Positions 1 through 6,984 of a stretch of 8,347 nucleotides of DNA are shown one piece after another. Each line of letters opens with the position of its first letter. Positions within the stretch are counted from its first letter, which is position 1. Position numbers and translations under genes: made by a program. The notes beneath the pieces were generated by a model. That model had not been told where the DNA came from. It worked only from the letters and a program-made list of their open reading frames with translations, and ran no database searches. This DNA is from an uncultured Flavobacteriaceae bacterium (GTDB taxonomy: Bacteria > Bacteroidota > Bacteroidia > Flavobacteriales > Flavobacteriaceae): assembly GCA_945788155.1 (NCBI GenBank), contig CALZKX010000261.1, positions 1 to 8,347 of the forward strand. The letters are read 5' to 3'.

Positions 1-2264
1 GCAACTTCATCCATCATTCCATAAGCTAAAGGATTGTTAGTATCTACTTTCATTCTAATTAATGATCCAGGAATAAAAAAGTTGCTTGATGATAAATTAG
101 AAATAACATTACGTACTGGAAGCCCTAATTGTTGAACAGCTAAATCGCTTGCAGAATCAAAGAACACAACGGTTCCACCAGATTTTGCATAGTGGTCAAT
201 TTTTGCCATTCCATCTAAGCCGATGCCTCCTGTAAACTTTTTAGGCATACTATTTTCACGATAGCCATGTAAGATACCATTTGGGCTTTGCGATGGAAAT
301 ATAATAGCACTGTACTGTGATAGTTTTCCGTTTTTTATGTCTTTGTTGTGCAAGGTATCAATATCAAATTCGAATTGTTCTAGCATCCATCTGGTCCAAC
401 CTTCATCCATATTTGCTTGCCAAGATTTGTACAAGCCTACTTTTATTTTGTTTAATACTTTAACCTTAGAATTATCAATAGAGTTAACACCTTTAAAATC
501 AATGCCTAATTCTTTACTTAATTTTGAAAGATTATTTTTTAAGTTTCTTTTACCTTTTACTACAAAAGAGCCTACAGAAAAATTATAATAATCTGTTTTT
601 AATTTTCCAACAGTATAACCAGCTTTTTGAAGCCTGTTTACTGCTAAAGCGCTTAAATTATCCTTGTTGGAAAACATAAAACTGCCATTTCCTTCAACAA
701 TTCCTTCTTTATAGTTTAGTTTAGATGTAATTGCTTCTGTGTTGGTGTTAAAAGTGTCGTCAATTCTATCTACAGTAATACCCATTTGCATTGGTAATGT
801 CCAGCCAGCCAAATCGTAAGGCGGTTGTGGTGGTCCTCCTGGATATAAAAATTGATCAGGGTAATCTTGCTTTTCCAGTAAATCTGTTAGATAAGGTCTA
901 AAGGCTTGTGCCCCAAAAAAGATTACCGAACCTGCTTGATAGGTTTTATCGCCAATACTAAAAGAAGAAGTAGCTTTGTGAGCCTCAAGACCGCCTTGCA
1001 TTAAGATATTTGTAAGATTGACAGCTTCGCTAGGATTCCATTGGTTTTTTGGGATAACATAAGCAAACGCTTGTTCGTTATTTTCGATGGCGTCTTTACC
1101 CATATCATAGATGTTGTACAAAAACTCATCTTTTTTATCGGCTGCTAGGTCTAAAATTCCCATAGAAGCAGTCAACATATAGTCAACAGCATCTCTAAAA
1201 TGCGATTCGCCACCTTCCCAAGGATACGGATAAAATATTTCGGTACCATTTGAGGGTTTTCTACCAACATTTTTTGGTTTCTTTTCTGGGTCGTAATAAC
1301 GAGGTGTAGGAGTTGCATGAGCTACTTCGGTTAAAATACCTATTTGGTTGTGGTAGTATGGTGTGGTTCTCATGCCTCCATTCCAAAACATACTAAAGGA
1401 TGTTCCCGAGATAACTCCAGGCATTTTTTTCATTGCAAATCTATTTGCCATAGCTGTTCCAACAAGATTAACACCTGTGGTTACTCCAGGATGAATATTT
1501 GGATTTACAGGGCTTCTAAAAGGTGGTAAAAATATTCGTGCCCAAGAAGGCGATGTTTGATGATGATTATGGACAATTTGAGGATACCATTGGTTGTATA
1601 AAACGGTTGTAACAGCTTTGGTTTCTGGCATATTATTCATAAACCAATCTCTATTGTTGTCATGGCCTACATATTTTTGATAGAGAATAGGAGGCCCAGT
1701 TGTTTCATAAGGTGTTCCTAGATTTTTTTTGTACCAATCTACTACAATATCTACACCATCTGGATTTATTACTGGAACCACTAGTGTAATAACATTGTCT
1801 CTTATTTTTTTCATTTCGTCAGACTCTTCTGAAGCTATTCGCCACATAAGTTCGGATGTCATTTGTGCATGAGCACGTTCGGTTGCATGCATGCCTCCAT
1901 CAAACCAAACAATGGCTTTTCCTTCATAGGATAGTTTTTTTGCTTCTTGAGGCGATACTCTTGCTCGAGATAATTTTTCACTTATAGTTCGCCACTTTTC
2001 AAGGGATTTCATGTTTTCTTCACTTGAAATGAATAGTAACTTCATTGGACGTCCCATAACAGATTTTCCAATGTCAATCATTTGAACGCGATTGGTTGAT
2101 GCTGCTAGTTTTTCATAATAGTCAAGCATTTGATCGTAATCGGCTAGTTTATAATCGGCTCCAACTTCAAATCCAAACACATCGGATGGTTTTGGGATTT
2201 GTGAATTAACAGATAGGCTTGCCAAAAAGAAAAGGCTAAACAAAAAGCGAAATAAATTCTTCAT
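1..2264 (-). CDS. Secreted M14-family zinc carboxypeptidase, 3' end cut off by the window
   Basis: Reading the minus strand from the ATG at 2264 gives 754 codons without a stop up to the window edge, so the C-terminus is missing. The first ~22 residues form a signal peptide (KN, then a hydrophobic run LFRFLFSLFFLASLSVNS), so the enzyme is exported. The M14 (carboxypeptidase A-like) active site is visible in order: the zinc-binding HxxE as H126-A-T-E129 in GGMHATERAH; the substrate-binding Asn-Arg in DNNRDW (N204, R205); the third zinc ligand in the HNHHQ cluster starting at H232; and the probable catalytic Glu E313 in GILTEVAH. All key residues are present, so it is probably an active metallopeptidase that trims peptides in the periplasm or outside the cell. 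After about residue 400 comes a long C-terminal region with alternating strand-like segments, usual for the large Bacteroidota members of the family. It has no FNR-type operator and seems unrelated to the stress genes upstream. Family assignment is firm; the substrate is unknown. Confidence 0.9.
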   Translation of the reverse strand, partial: MKNLFRFLFSLFFLASLSVNSQIPKPSDVFGFEVGADYKLADYDQMLDYYEKLAASTNRVQMIDIGKSVMGRPMKLLFISSEENMKSLEKWRTISEKLSRARVSPQEAKKLSYEGKAIVWFDGGMHATERAHAQMTSELMWRIASEESDEMKKIRDNVITLVVPVINPDGVDIVVDWYKKNLGTPYETTGPPILYQKYVGHDNNRDWFMNNMPETKAVTTVLYNQWYPQIVHNHHQTSPSWARIFLPPFRSPVNPNIHPGVTTGVNLVGTAMANRFAMKKMPGVISGTSFSMFWNGGMRTTPYYHNQIGILTEVAHATPTPRYYDPEKKPKNVGRKPSNGTEIFYPYPWEGGESHFRDAVDYMLTASMGILDLAADKKDEFLYNIYDMGKDAIENNEQAFAYVIPKNQWNPSEAVNLTNILMQGGLEAHKATSSFSIGDKTYQAGSVIFFGAQAFRPYLTDLLEKQDYPDQFLYPGGPPQPPYDLAGWTLPMQMGITVDRIDDTFNTNTEAITSKLNYKEGIVEGNGSFMFSNKDNLSALAVNRLQKAGYTVGKLKTDYYNFSVGSFVVKGKRNLKNNLSKLSKELGIDFKGVNSIDNSKVKVLNKIKVGLYKSWQANMDEGWTRWMLEQFEFDIDTLHNKDIKNGKLSQYSAIIFPSQSPNGILHGYRENSMPKKFTGGIGLDGMAKIDHYAKSGGTVVFFDSASDLAVQQLGLPVRNVISNLSSSNFFIPGSLIRMKVDTNNPLAYGMMDEV

Positions 2265-2383
2265 AAGGTTGGTTTAAAAGGTTATGCTTTGTGTAAAGTA
2301 TAAATTTAGAAATTATTTACTATTAACCAGCTCTTTTTAACAGGATTGTTTTTACACAACCAGAACTTGAGACACACAAATAT

Positions 2384-2412
2384 AGCCTTGTAAACTTTAA
2401 ATTCACAAGGCT
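2384..2412 (-). terminator. Possible terminator after the helical-protein gene
   Basis: An 8-bp perfect inverted repeat (AGCCTTGT at 2384-2391, ACAAGGCT at 2405-2412) with a 13-base loop lies about 70 bases beyond the stop codon of the gene at 2484-2933. On the minus strand only a broken T-rich stretch (ATATTTG) follows. The T-run is better on the plus strand (TTTT after 2412), but no plus-strand gene leads into it. It is best read as a modest end signal for the hsp20 unit, separating it from the peptidase gene. The rest of 2265-2483 shows no gene and no clear promoter match. Confidence 0.45.
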
Positions 2413-2483
2413 TTTATCTGACAAGTAGGCAATAAGGTTACTGAATTTTTATAGATGTTTTACTAAACGCTATAAGTAAAATA

Positions 2484-2933
2484 TTAAGTTTTATCTATCA
2501 AACGTTTTTGTTTTTCTTCCTTTTTAATGGTTTTTATTAAACCAAAAAGGGAAGTTTTTAATACTCTGTATTCTTTTATAAAACCATTAATTTCAACAAT
2601 TAAACGACGATGTTCATTTTTATAATCTGCTTCTTCTTTTAGTTGATCTATACCATCGACCATAATCTTTAAATCGTTTCTATGGTTTTTTACATATTTT
2701 ATAAGTAAATCGGTTTTTTTTTGAAGCTTACTTAATGTGTCAATTATTGTTTTACTTTTTGTAAAGTGTTTTGAATCTATTAATTGTAATGTATATGACT
2801 TGACCAGATCATCAAAAAATAATTGTTCATTTTTCATGAATTCTAAGTCTGACAACCAATCAATTGAGTTTTTGTGCATAGTTTGAGCACTTAGCCACTC
2901 TATATATTTTGTATTAGTGTGTGTTGTTTTCAT
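2484..2933 (-). CDS. Helical, coiled-coil-rich protein of unknown function (149 aa), downstream of hsp20
   Basis: I do not recognise a named domain. The protein is small, Lys/Glu-rich and almost entirely predicted helix. It has no signal peptide and no membrane segment, so it is probably cytoplasmic. The N-terminal part carries two related Trp-Leu-Ser motifs (EWLSAQ near residue 12, DWLSDL near residue 25) and an acidic-aromatic stretch NEQLFFDDLVKSYTLQLID (about 35-53). From about residue 57 onward there are heptad-like repeats of Leu/Ile (TLSKLQKKTDLLIKYV and later IKEYRVLKTSLFGLIKTIKK), consistent with a helical bundle or coiled coil. It lies 59 bases after the small heat shock protein stop on the same strand, with an intrinsic-terminator-like hairpin between them. 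No separate operator is seen, so it is probably expressed by read-through from the hsp20 promoter. A partner or accessory role in the same stress response is inferred from position only. Confidence 0.75.
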   Translation of the reverse strand: MKTTHTNTKYIEWLSAQTMHKNSIDWLSDLEFMKNEQLFFDDLVKSYTLQLIDSKHFTKSKTIIDTLSKLQKKTDLLIKYVKNHRNDLKIMVDGIDQLKEEADYKNEHRRLIVEINGFIKEYRVLKTSLFGLIKTIKKEEKQKRLIDKT

Positions 2934-2945
2934 GATATTTGTTTT

Positions 2946-2987
2946 AAAAAATGGCTACCTAAAAATTACTTTTCAGGTAGCCATTTT
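2946..2987 (-). terminator. Intrinsic terminator or attenuator directly after hsp20
   Basis: A 13-bp perfect inverted repeat (left arm 2948-2960, right arm 2975-2987, core GGCTACCT/AGGTAGCC) with a 14-base loop begins 5 bases after the hsp20 stop codon. On the minus strand it ends in a run of six T (2951-2946). This is the strongest terminator-like structure in the window. Because the next gene starts only about 13 bases further on, it probably lowers the expression of that gene rather than isolating it, or stabilises the 3' end of the hsp20 mRNA. Confidence 0.8.
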
Positions 2988-2992
2988 AGATA

Positions 2993-3496
2993 TTAGGCAA
3001 TTTTCACCACTTTTTTTGTAGATATTTTTTTGGCTTCAGGCTTCTTTTCTAAATTTATTTTTAAAATACCATCTTTGTAAGTTGCTTTTACGTCTTGATT
3101 AAAATCAATTGATTCAGGTAAAGTTGAAGATCTTTTAAAAGATTTATAGCTAAACTCTTTGCAAGTATAGTTTTCTTCTTCCTCCTTTGTTTCATCACTT
3201 TTTTCCCCTTCAACATTAAGTATATTACCATCTATGGTAACTTCAAAGTCTTTTTTGTTAAAACCTGGTGCTGCAAGTTCAATTTCAAAATCATTTTTAT
3301 GTTCTTTCACATTCATTGATGGCATAAGGCTATCTTCTTCCATAAAATCACCATTAAAAATATCATCGAATTTGAAGAAGTTTTGAAATTCATTTAGGCT
3401 TGATGGAAATAATCTATCTTCCCAAGGAGACATTAATCTGCTTCTAAATGGAGATAATTGTCTGTTTCTGTTTCTACGTTTTGCTAGTGTTGTCAT
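2993..3496 (-). CDS. Small heat shock protein (Hsp20/alpha-crystallin family)
   Basis: This is an ATP-independent holdase chaperone that binds unfolding proteins in the cytoplasm as large oligomers. From the start at 3496 it is 167 residues. Residues 1-57 are a basic, Phe-rich N-terminal arm (MTTLAKRRNRN, then SPWEDRLFPSSLNEFQNFFKFDDIF). About 58-152 is the alpha-crystallin domain, starting at PSMNVKEHKNDFEIELAAPGF and including the hallmark A-x3-D-G-I-L at 138-145 (ATYKDGIL). The tail ends in KKVVKIA, which supplies a V-x-I type anchoring motif. An upstream in-frame ATG at 3520 would add eight residues (MFNLKLYI). I prefer 3496 because the proposed -7 box (3541-3534) puts transcription start near 3528, leaving almost no leader for 3520, and because the family usually begins with the basic arm. 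The gene has its own FNR-type operator and a terminator right after its stop. Confidence 0.93.
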   Translation of the reverse strand: MTTLAKRRNRNRQLSPFRSRLMSPWEDRLFPSSLNEFQNFFKFDDIFNGDFMEEDSLMPSMNVKEHKNDFEIELAAPGFNKKDFEVTIDGNILNVEGEKSDETKEEEENYTCKEFSYKSFKRSSTLPESIDFNQDVKATYKDGILKINLEKKPEAKKISTKKVVKIA

Positions 3497-3533
3497 GATA
3501 TATAATTTTAGATTAAACATTAAATTGTGCTGC

Positions 3534-3576
3534 TAAATTTAATACCGAAAGCAACTTTTTAAAATGATATATATCA
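3534..3576 (-). promoter_or_regulatory. FNR-type operator and -7 box for hsp20
   Basis: The palindrome TGATATATATCA (3565-3576), read on the minus strand as TTGATATATATCAT, fits the Crp/Fnr half-site pattern TTGAT-N4-ATCAA closely. After 23 bases comes TAAATTTA (3541-3534), one base off the Bacteroidota -7 consensus TAnnTTTG. If transcription starts 6-7 bases after the box (about 3528), the palindrome is centred near -42, the class II activator position. The hsp20 ATG at 3496 then has a leader of about 31 bases. Confidence 0.75.
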
Positions 3577-3665
3577 ATTTGTTAAGTGAGTTATTAACTT
3601 TGGGATGACTGTTTTAGGAATTTTCTAGTTAAGGTGTCTTTTTATCTACTCAATTTCTTTTTAAA

Positions 3666-3701
3666 GAAAACTGCCAAAAAAATAATGTTTTAACAGTTTT
3701 C
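3666..3701 (-). terminator. Probable terminator of the USP / baeRF-like operon
   Basis: An 8-bp perfect inverted repeat, GAAAACTG (3666-3673) and CAGTTTTC (3694-3701), lies about 30 bases after the stop of the gene at 3731-4138. An inner A/T-rich pairing is possible. On the minus strand it is followed by TTTAAAAAG, a short T-run, so it is a moderate intrinsic terminator candidate. It separates this operon from the hsp20 promoter at 3534-3576. Confidence 0.5.
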
Positions 3702-3730
3702 AACCAACTAACTAATAAATGGACTAACAT

Positions 3731-4138
3731 TTAATGAGACTTAAAAAAGTCTCTAACCCAAGCTTTTACTTGGTTTTCGGTCATGCTATCTGCTTTTTTT
3801 ACACTTTTTATTTTGGTGCTTAAAGACTTATGGTTTTTATGTAATTCTTTACTAAATTTCTTATTAGTGTCTGCAGGACCAAAAATTACTAAAGCATCGG
3901 TATCTTTAATTTCTGAAGCCAAAGATTTATAGTACTGTTTTAGTTGTTGTTTTTCACGATCTAGGTATTTACTGTCCTGTACAACATCTTGTGGACCACC
4001 TTTAAATCGAGTTCCAGAACCACCATGAGGGCGATAATGTTCTACGTTAGACATAATAGTATTTAATGTCTCTTTACCATTTTCTAGGGTGACAATAAGT
4101 GCTTTGTCCTTATCTAACCAAATGCCTGTTTTTTTCAT
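3731..4138 (-). CDS. Small eRF1-domain-like protein (baeRF / 'translational machinery protein' type)
   Basis: The 135-residue protein has the pattern I associate with the bacterial eRF1-related (baeRF) proteins that databases label 'translational machinery protein' or 'host attachment' family. An N-terminal strand with a conserved Trp-Leu-Asp (GIWLDKDKALIVTL, 5-18) is followed by a His/Gly-rich loop (VEHYRPHGGSGTRFKGGPQDV, about 32-52). Then come a helix (YLDREKQQLKQYYKSLASEI), the strand plus turn ALVIFGPADT (82-91), a helix, and an ending of the type VKKADSMTENQVKAWVRDFF. Members are thought to relate to domain 3 of eRF1/Pelota, which suggests contact with ribosomes or RNA, but function is not established. 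It lies 12 bases after the third USP stop, so it is surely co-transcribed with it and falls under the operator at 5055-5066. No signal peptide is present. The fold assignment is from recalled sequence pattern, not a search. Confidence 0.65.
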   Translation of the reverse strand: MKKTGIWLDKDKALIVTLENGKETLNTIMSNVEHYRPHGGSGTRFKGGPQDVVQDSKYLDREKQQLKQYYKSLASEIKDTDALVIFGPADTNKKFSKELHKNHKSLSTKIKSVKKADSMTENQVKAWVRDFFKSH

Positions 4139-4150
4139 TTTCTAATGTTT

Positions 4151-5005
4151 TTAATTTCTTAAATCGTGCATTACTAAAATTGGTACTTTAGAGTGAAATG
4201 CGATGCCTTTAACCATTGGGTTTGTTAATATACTACCAAAAAAGGCATGCTTTTTATTAATAAAAGCAACCATATCACTATCTCTGCTTTCTACAAAAAT
4301 ATTTACTGCAGATTCTACAGAGTAATGTGACAATGAATGGAATGTGTACTTAGCATCTTCAAAAATATCATTGAGCATTTGTTTATGCTCTTTTTGATTT
4401 TCATCTAATTCATTCTCTTCAGAAATGTGAAGTATCGCTATGGTTGCATCACATTTTTTTGCAATGTTGGTTAAGTAACTTAATTCACGTCTTTTGTAGT
4501 GTGTTTTATAACTTGTTGGGAATACAATTTCTTTAGGTAAAGTATGTTTGGCACTTTCTGGTACAACAATTACTGGACAATTTCTTACTTTTTCCATTAC
4601 ATAAACCGCAACACTGCCAAATACAGTTCCTTTGTCATTTGTTTTGCCTTTGGTACCCATAATTACCATTTCAATATCTTTTTGTTCTATAATATCTTTT
4701 ATGGCCTCAATAGGATCATTAAATACAGAAATGGTTTTAAGGCTATGTTTTGGGTCGCCATGTTCGTTTATAATAAGTTTATCTAATATTTTGGATAAAT
4801 TTTCTTCGGATTTTTCTTTTGCCTCTTTATAAAAATCTCCTCCAGATTCTATATTTATAATGTTTTTTATAAGATTATTTGTTCCAGAGAATGCATTAAG
4901 TAAGTAAAAATCACAAGCTTCATCTTTAAATAATTGCAAGGCATAGTTAATGGCTAACCATGAGTTATTTGAAAAATCGGTAGGAAGGAGAATTTTACGT
5001 TTCAT
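4151..5005 (-). CDS. Universal stress protein, two UspA domains (third in the cluster)
   Basis: This cytoplasmic 284-residue tandem UspA protein is of the Bacteroidota type. Domain 1 (about 1-150) starts with KILLPTDFS, where D10 is the expected adenine-contacting Asp, and holds a full ATP-binding motif G-x2-G-x9-G-S (G117, G120, G130, S131), so nucleotide binding is likely. Domain 2 (about 156-284) restarts with EIVFPTSY, in which Ser replaces Asp. It lacks the glycine motif, having FINKKHAFFGS instead, so it probably does not bind ATP the usual way. USPs of this sort help survival under oxygen limitation, starvation or other stress, but the molecular activity is generally unknown. The gene follows USP 2 by 70 bases, and that gap contains its own FNR-type operator. 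The baeRF-like gene follows 12 bases later. It is the most diverged of the three USPs, especially in domain 2. Confidence 0.92.
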   Translation of the reverse strand: MKRKILLPTDFSNNSWLAINYALQLFKDEACDFYLLNAFSGTNNLIKNIINIESGGDFYKEAKEKSEENLSKILDKLIINEHGDPKHSLKTISVFNDPIEAIKDIIEQKDIEMVIMGTKGKTNDKGTVFGSVAVYVMEKVRNCPVIVVPESAKHTLPKEIVFPTSYKTHYKRRELSYLTNIAKKCDATIAILHISEENELDENQKEHKQMLNDIFEDAKYTFHSLSHYSVESAVNIFVESRDSDMVAFINKKHAFFGSILTNPMVKGIAFHSKVPILVMHDLRN

Positions 5006-5023
5006 TTCTTTACTTTATTTAGA

Positions 5024-5066
5024 TAAAAATAAGCTGTAACTAGCAGAATCTAAATGATATAAATCA
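5024..5066 (-). promoter_or_regulatory. FNR-type operator and -7 box for the third USP operon
   Basis: TGATATAAATCA (5055-5066; TGATTTATATCA on the minus strand) keeps both TGAT/ATCA half sites with one change in the spacer. Exactly 23 bases downstream is TATTTTTA (5031-5024), a TAnnTTTA variant of the -7 box. The predicted start is near 5018, about 13 bases before the ATG at 5005. The site lies wholly in the gap between two USP genes, so it creates an internal promoter for this USP and the baeRF-like gene. Confidence 0.7.
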
Positions 5067-5075
5067 GTTTAAGAT

Positions 5076-5918
5076 CTATTTCCCTGAAGGAATTACCAAA
5101 AAAGGAATATTTAAATGGAACCCAATTTGGTTAATGGTGGATTTAAAAAACAAGTTTTCGAAAAATGAATGTTTATTATTTATCATTACCAATAAATTGA
5201 TGCGTGCCTTTAATTGAAAATTAGTAATGGCCTCAGGTACATTTTGATTCTTGATATCATGAAAAAGGTGTGCTACATTTTTTATACTGGTTTCTAGTAT
5301 CGATTTATTTTTTTGTTGAGCCTCTGTTAAATCGTTACCAGTATAAACATGCATAATGTTGACCCTTGAAATGTGGTTTTGTGCAATGTCAATAATGGGT
5401 TTTAAATGCTTTGCCTGATATTCGATTTCATAATCTGTTGGAAATAGTATTTCGTGAGGTGTTTCAAAAGAAAAATCACTTGGAATTGCCATTACTGGGC
5501 ATTTGGCATTTTTAATTACATGTATGGTGTTCGAGCCAAACAGGACACCAGTGACACCACTTGCGCCTTTGGTTCCCATAACAATAATATCCATGATGTT
5601 ATTTGTGTAAAGGTCATCAATCTCTGTTGTAAGACTGTTAAAGGATGATATTTTTGTAAATACATGTTTTGGATTGTTGAATTCGCTAAGGATATTTTTT
5701 TGCAACTCATCCAGTCCTTTTTGAGAGGCCTCTTTCAGGGTATCAACAAGCCCAAATTGAGCTGAACTGGGTTGAATATATTCAAATTGATAAATTATTG
5801 GTGTATAGGTGTTCAATAATATAAAGTTGCATTCCTGATCTTTAAATAATTGAAGTGCATATTTTATGGCGTTCCAGGAATTATCAGAAAAATCGGTTGG
5901 TAACAATATTTTTTTCAT
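5076..5918 (-). CDS. Universal stress protein, two UspA domains (second in the cluster)
   Basis: This 280-residue tandem UspA protein is cytoplasmic. Domain 1 opens with KILLPTDFSDNSW (D9 at the adenine position) and ends with a complete ATP-binding motif VMGTKGASGVTGVLFGS (G115, G118, G128, S129). Domain 2 begins at EILFPTDY (about 156-163), keeping the Asp, but has MINNKHSFFENLFFK in place of the glycine motif. It lies 17 bases downstream of USP 1 with no promoter-like signal in the gap, so the two are co-transcribed from the operator at 6845-6856. Its domain 2 resembles that of USP 1 most closely (both have FKSTI followed by HL-x-IPFL), pointing to local gene duplication, with USP 3 older or faster-evolving. 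Confidence 0.92.
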   Translation of the reverse strand: MKKILLPTDFSDNSWNAIKYALQLFKDQECNFILLNTYTPIIYQFEYIQPSSAQFGLVDTLKEASQKGLDELQKNILSEFNNPKHVFTKISSFNSLTTEIDDLYTNNIMDIIVMGTKGASGVTGVLFGSNTIHVIKNAKCPVMAIPSDFSFETPHEILFPTDYEIEYQAKHLKPIIDIAQNHISRVNIMHVYTGNDLTEAQQKNKSILETSIKNVAHLFHDIKNQNVPEAITNFQLKARINLLVMINNKHSFFENLFFKSTINQIGFHLNIPFLVIPSGK

Positions 5919-5935
5919 GGTAGTTAAATGTTAAG

Positions 5936-6790
5936 TTATACAGCTACTCGCCTTATATTTTGTAATGCCAAAAACGGAATATCTAAATGTAAACTCATTT
6001 TGTCTATGGTAGATTTAAACAAGATGCTTTCTAAAAATGAATGTCTTGTATTTACCATTACCAACATATCAGTCTTATTCTCTTTAATGTATATGTATAT
6101 GGCATTGGTTATATTTTTATTGTAAACTGTTTTAAAGTTTATGCTGTTTTTACATAAATTTTCGTTTATAAACTTTCTATTATCTTCCTGCCTTAATGAA
6201 AGCTTGTCGCTTTTCGAAATGTATAGCATATCTATTACAGCTCTATAAGGCGAAGCCATTTCGCATAATAATTTAAGCTCTCTTCGTTTATAAGGAATCA
6301 TATAATCGGTAGGAAACAAAATATGTTTTGGTTGTGTGTATTTATAATTAGCGGGAATTGCCAAAACAGGACATTGTACGTATTTTAAAACTTGTAATGT
6401 ATGACTGCCAAAAGTTAATTTTCTATCGTCTGTTTCGCCACGTGTTCCCATTACGATGATGTCTATGTTTTCTTTATCTACAATTTTATCTGCCTCGTCC
6501 ATGAGCATACTGTTTGAGGATATTATATTATACGTATGCCTAGGATTTGGTGAAATGCTTTTTATTTTTTTTAGCGTGTTTTCTAATTGTTTTTGAGATT
6601 TATCACCAATAATTTGTGTCACTTTTTTAAGTGTTTCTTGGCTTAATAGAGAAGTATCGGCATAAGTTTCGTCTTGATAAGCGTGCATTATAAAAAAATC
6701 GCTTCGTTCATATTTAAATAATTCCAAAGCATATTGTATGGCATTCATTGCATTATCTGAAAAATCTGTTGGTACTAATATTTTTCTCAT
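5936..6790 (-). CDS. Universal stress protein, two UspA domains (first in the cluster)
   Basis: This 284-residue tandem UspA protein is the first gene of the minus-strand stress cluster. Domain 1 starts KILVPTDFSDNA (D9) and contains the ATP-binding motif VMGTRGETDDRKLTFGS (G115, G118, G128, S129). Domain 2 begins HILFPTDY (about 156-163) and lacks the glycine motif, carrying MVNTRHSFLESILFKSTI instead. The extra C-terminal QNIRRVAV is unlike the short ends of the two paralogues. The start at 6790 places the conserved KILVPTDFS strand directly at the N-terminus, as in the family. Its FNR-type operator is at 6845-6856, and it diverges from the DUF2267 gene across 261 bases. Confidence 0.92.
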   Translation of the reverse strand: MRKILVPTDFSDNAMNAIQYALELFKYERSDFFIMHAYQDETYADTSLLSQETLKKVTQIIGDKSQKQLENTLKKIKSISPNPRHTYNIISSNSMLMDEADKIVDKENIDIIVMGTRGETDDRKLTFGSHTLQVLKYVQCPVLAIPANYKYTQPKHILFPTDYMIPYKRRELKLLCEMASPYRAVIDMLYISKSDKLSLRQEDNRKFINENLCKNSINFKTVYNKNITNAIYIYIKENKTDMLVMVNTRHSFLESILFKSTIDKMSLHLDIPFLALQNIRRVAV

Positions 6791-6813
6791 GGCTATTCTG
6801 TTTACTGGTCATT

Positions 6814-6856
6814 TAAAAGTACAGCATGCAATAGTGGTAAACAATGATATATATCA
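6814..6856 (-). promoter_or_regulatory. FNR-type operator and -7 box for the first two USPs
   Basis: The perfect palindrome TGATATATATCA (6845-6856) is followed on the minus strand, after 23 bases, by TACTTTTA (6821-6814), a TAnnTTTA box. The geometry is identical to that of the other three sites. The predicted transcription start is near 6808, giving a leader of about 18 bases before the ATG at 6790. Confidence 0.75.
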
Positions 6857-6984
6857 GATTGAATTTGTTATCTAATACCTTATTTATGATAGTGCTTTTT
6901 TAAAGTTTGTATGGTATTATTAGAAAGGGTGCTCCTATTTTATAACTTTTTCAATTAAAATTTATTTAAAAATCTTTTTAATAC

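Noticed and set aside
337..588. Plus-strand open frame of 83 codons
   Set aside because: It is antisense to the M14 peptidase, whose frame is open throughout with all family motifs. Its predicted protein is unlike any known pattern and Ser/Leu-biased.
1344..1529. Plus-strand open frame of 61 codons rich in Cys and His
   Set aside because: It lies opposite the peptidase region around the catalytic Glu. The Cys/His content is a by-product of the antisense frame, not a zinc finger.
2800..2815. TTGACCAGATCAT resembling an FNR site inside the 149-aa gene
   Set aside because: The spacer is three bases, not four, the site lies within coding sequence, and no -7 box follows at the common distance.
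4544..4832. Two overlapping plus-strand frames within USP 3, one aromatic-rich and membrane-like
   Set aside because: Both are shadows of the conserved UspA frame, and no promoter or leader supports them.
5454..5710. Short open frames on both strands within USP 2
   Set aside because: They overlap the ATP-binding motif region of a well-supported UspA gene in other frames.
5928..6125. Plus-strand 65-codon frame with a hydrophobic end near the USP 1 / USP 2 junction
   Set aside because: It is antisense to USP 1 and the hydrophobic residues mirror AT-rich codons. There is no promoter.
6873..6919. Inverted repeat TAATACC / GGTATTA in the divergent region
   Set aside because: Only 7 bp with a 33-base loop in very AT-rich sequence and no T-run; not distinguishable from chance.
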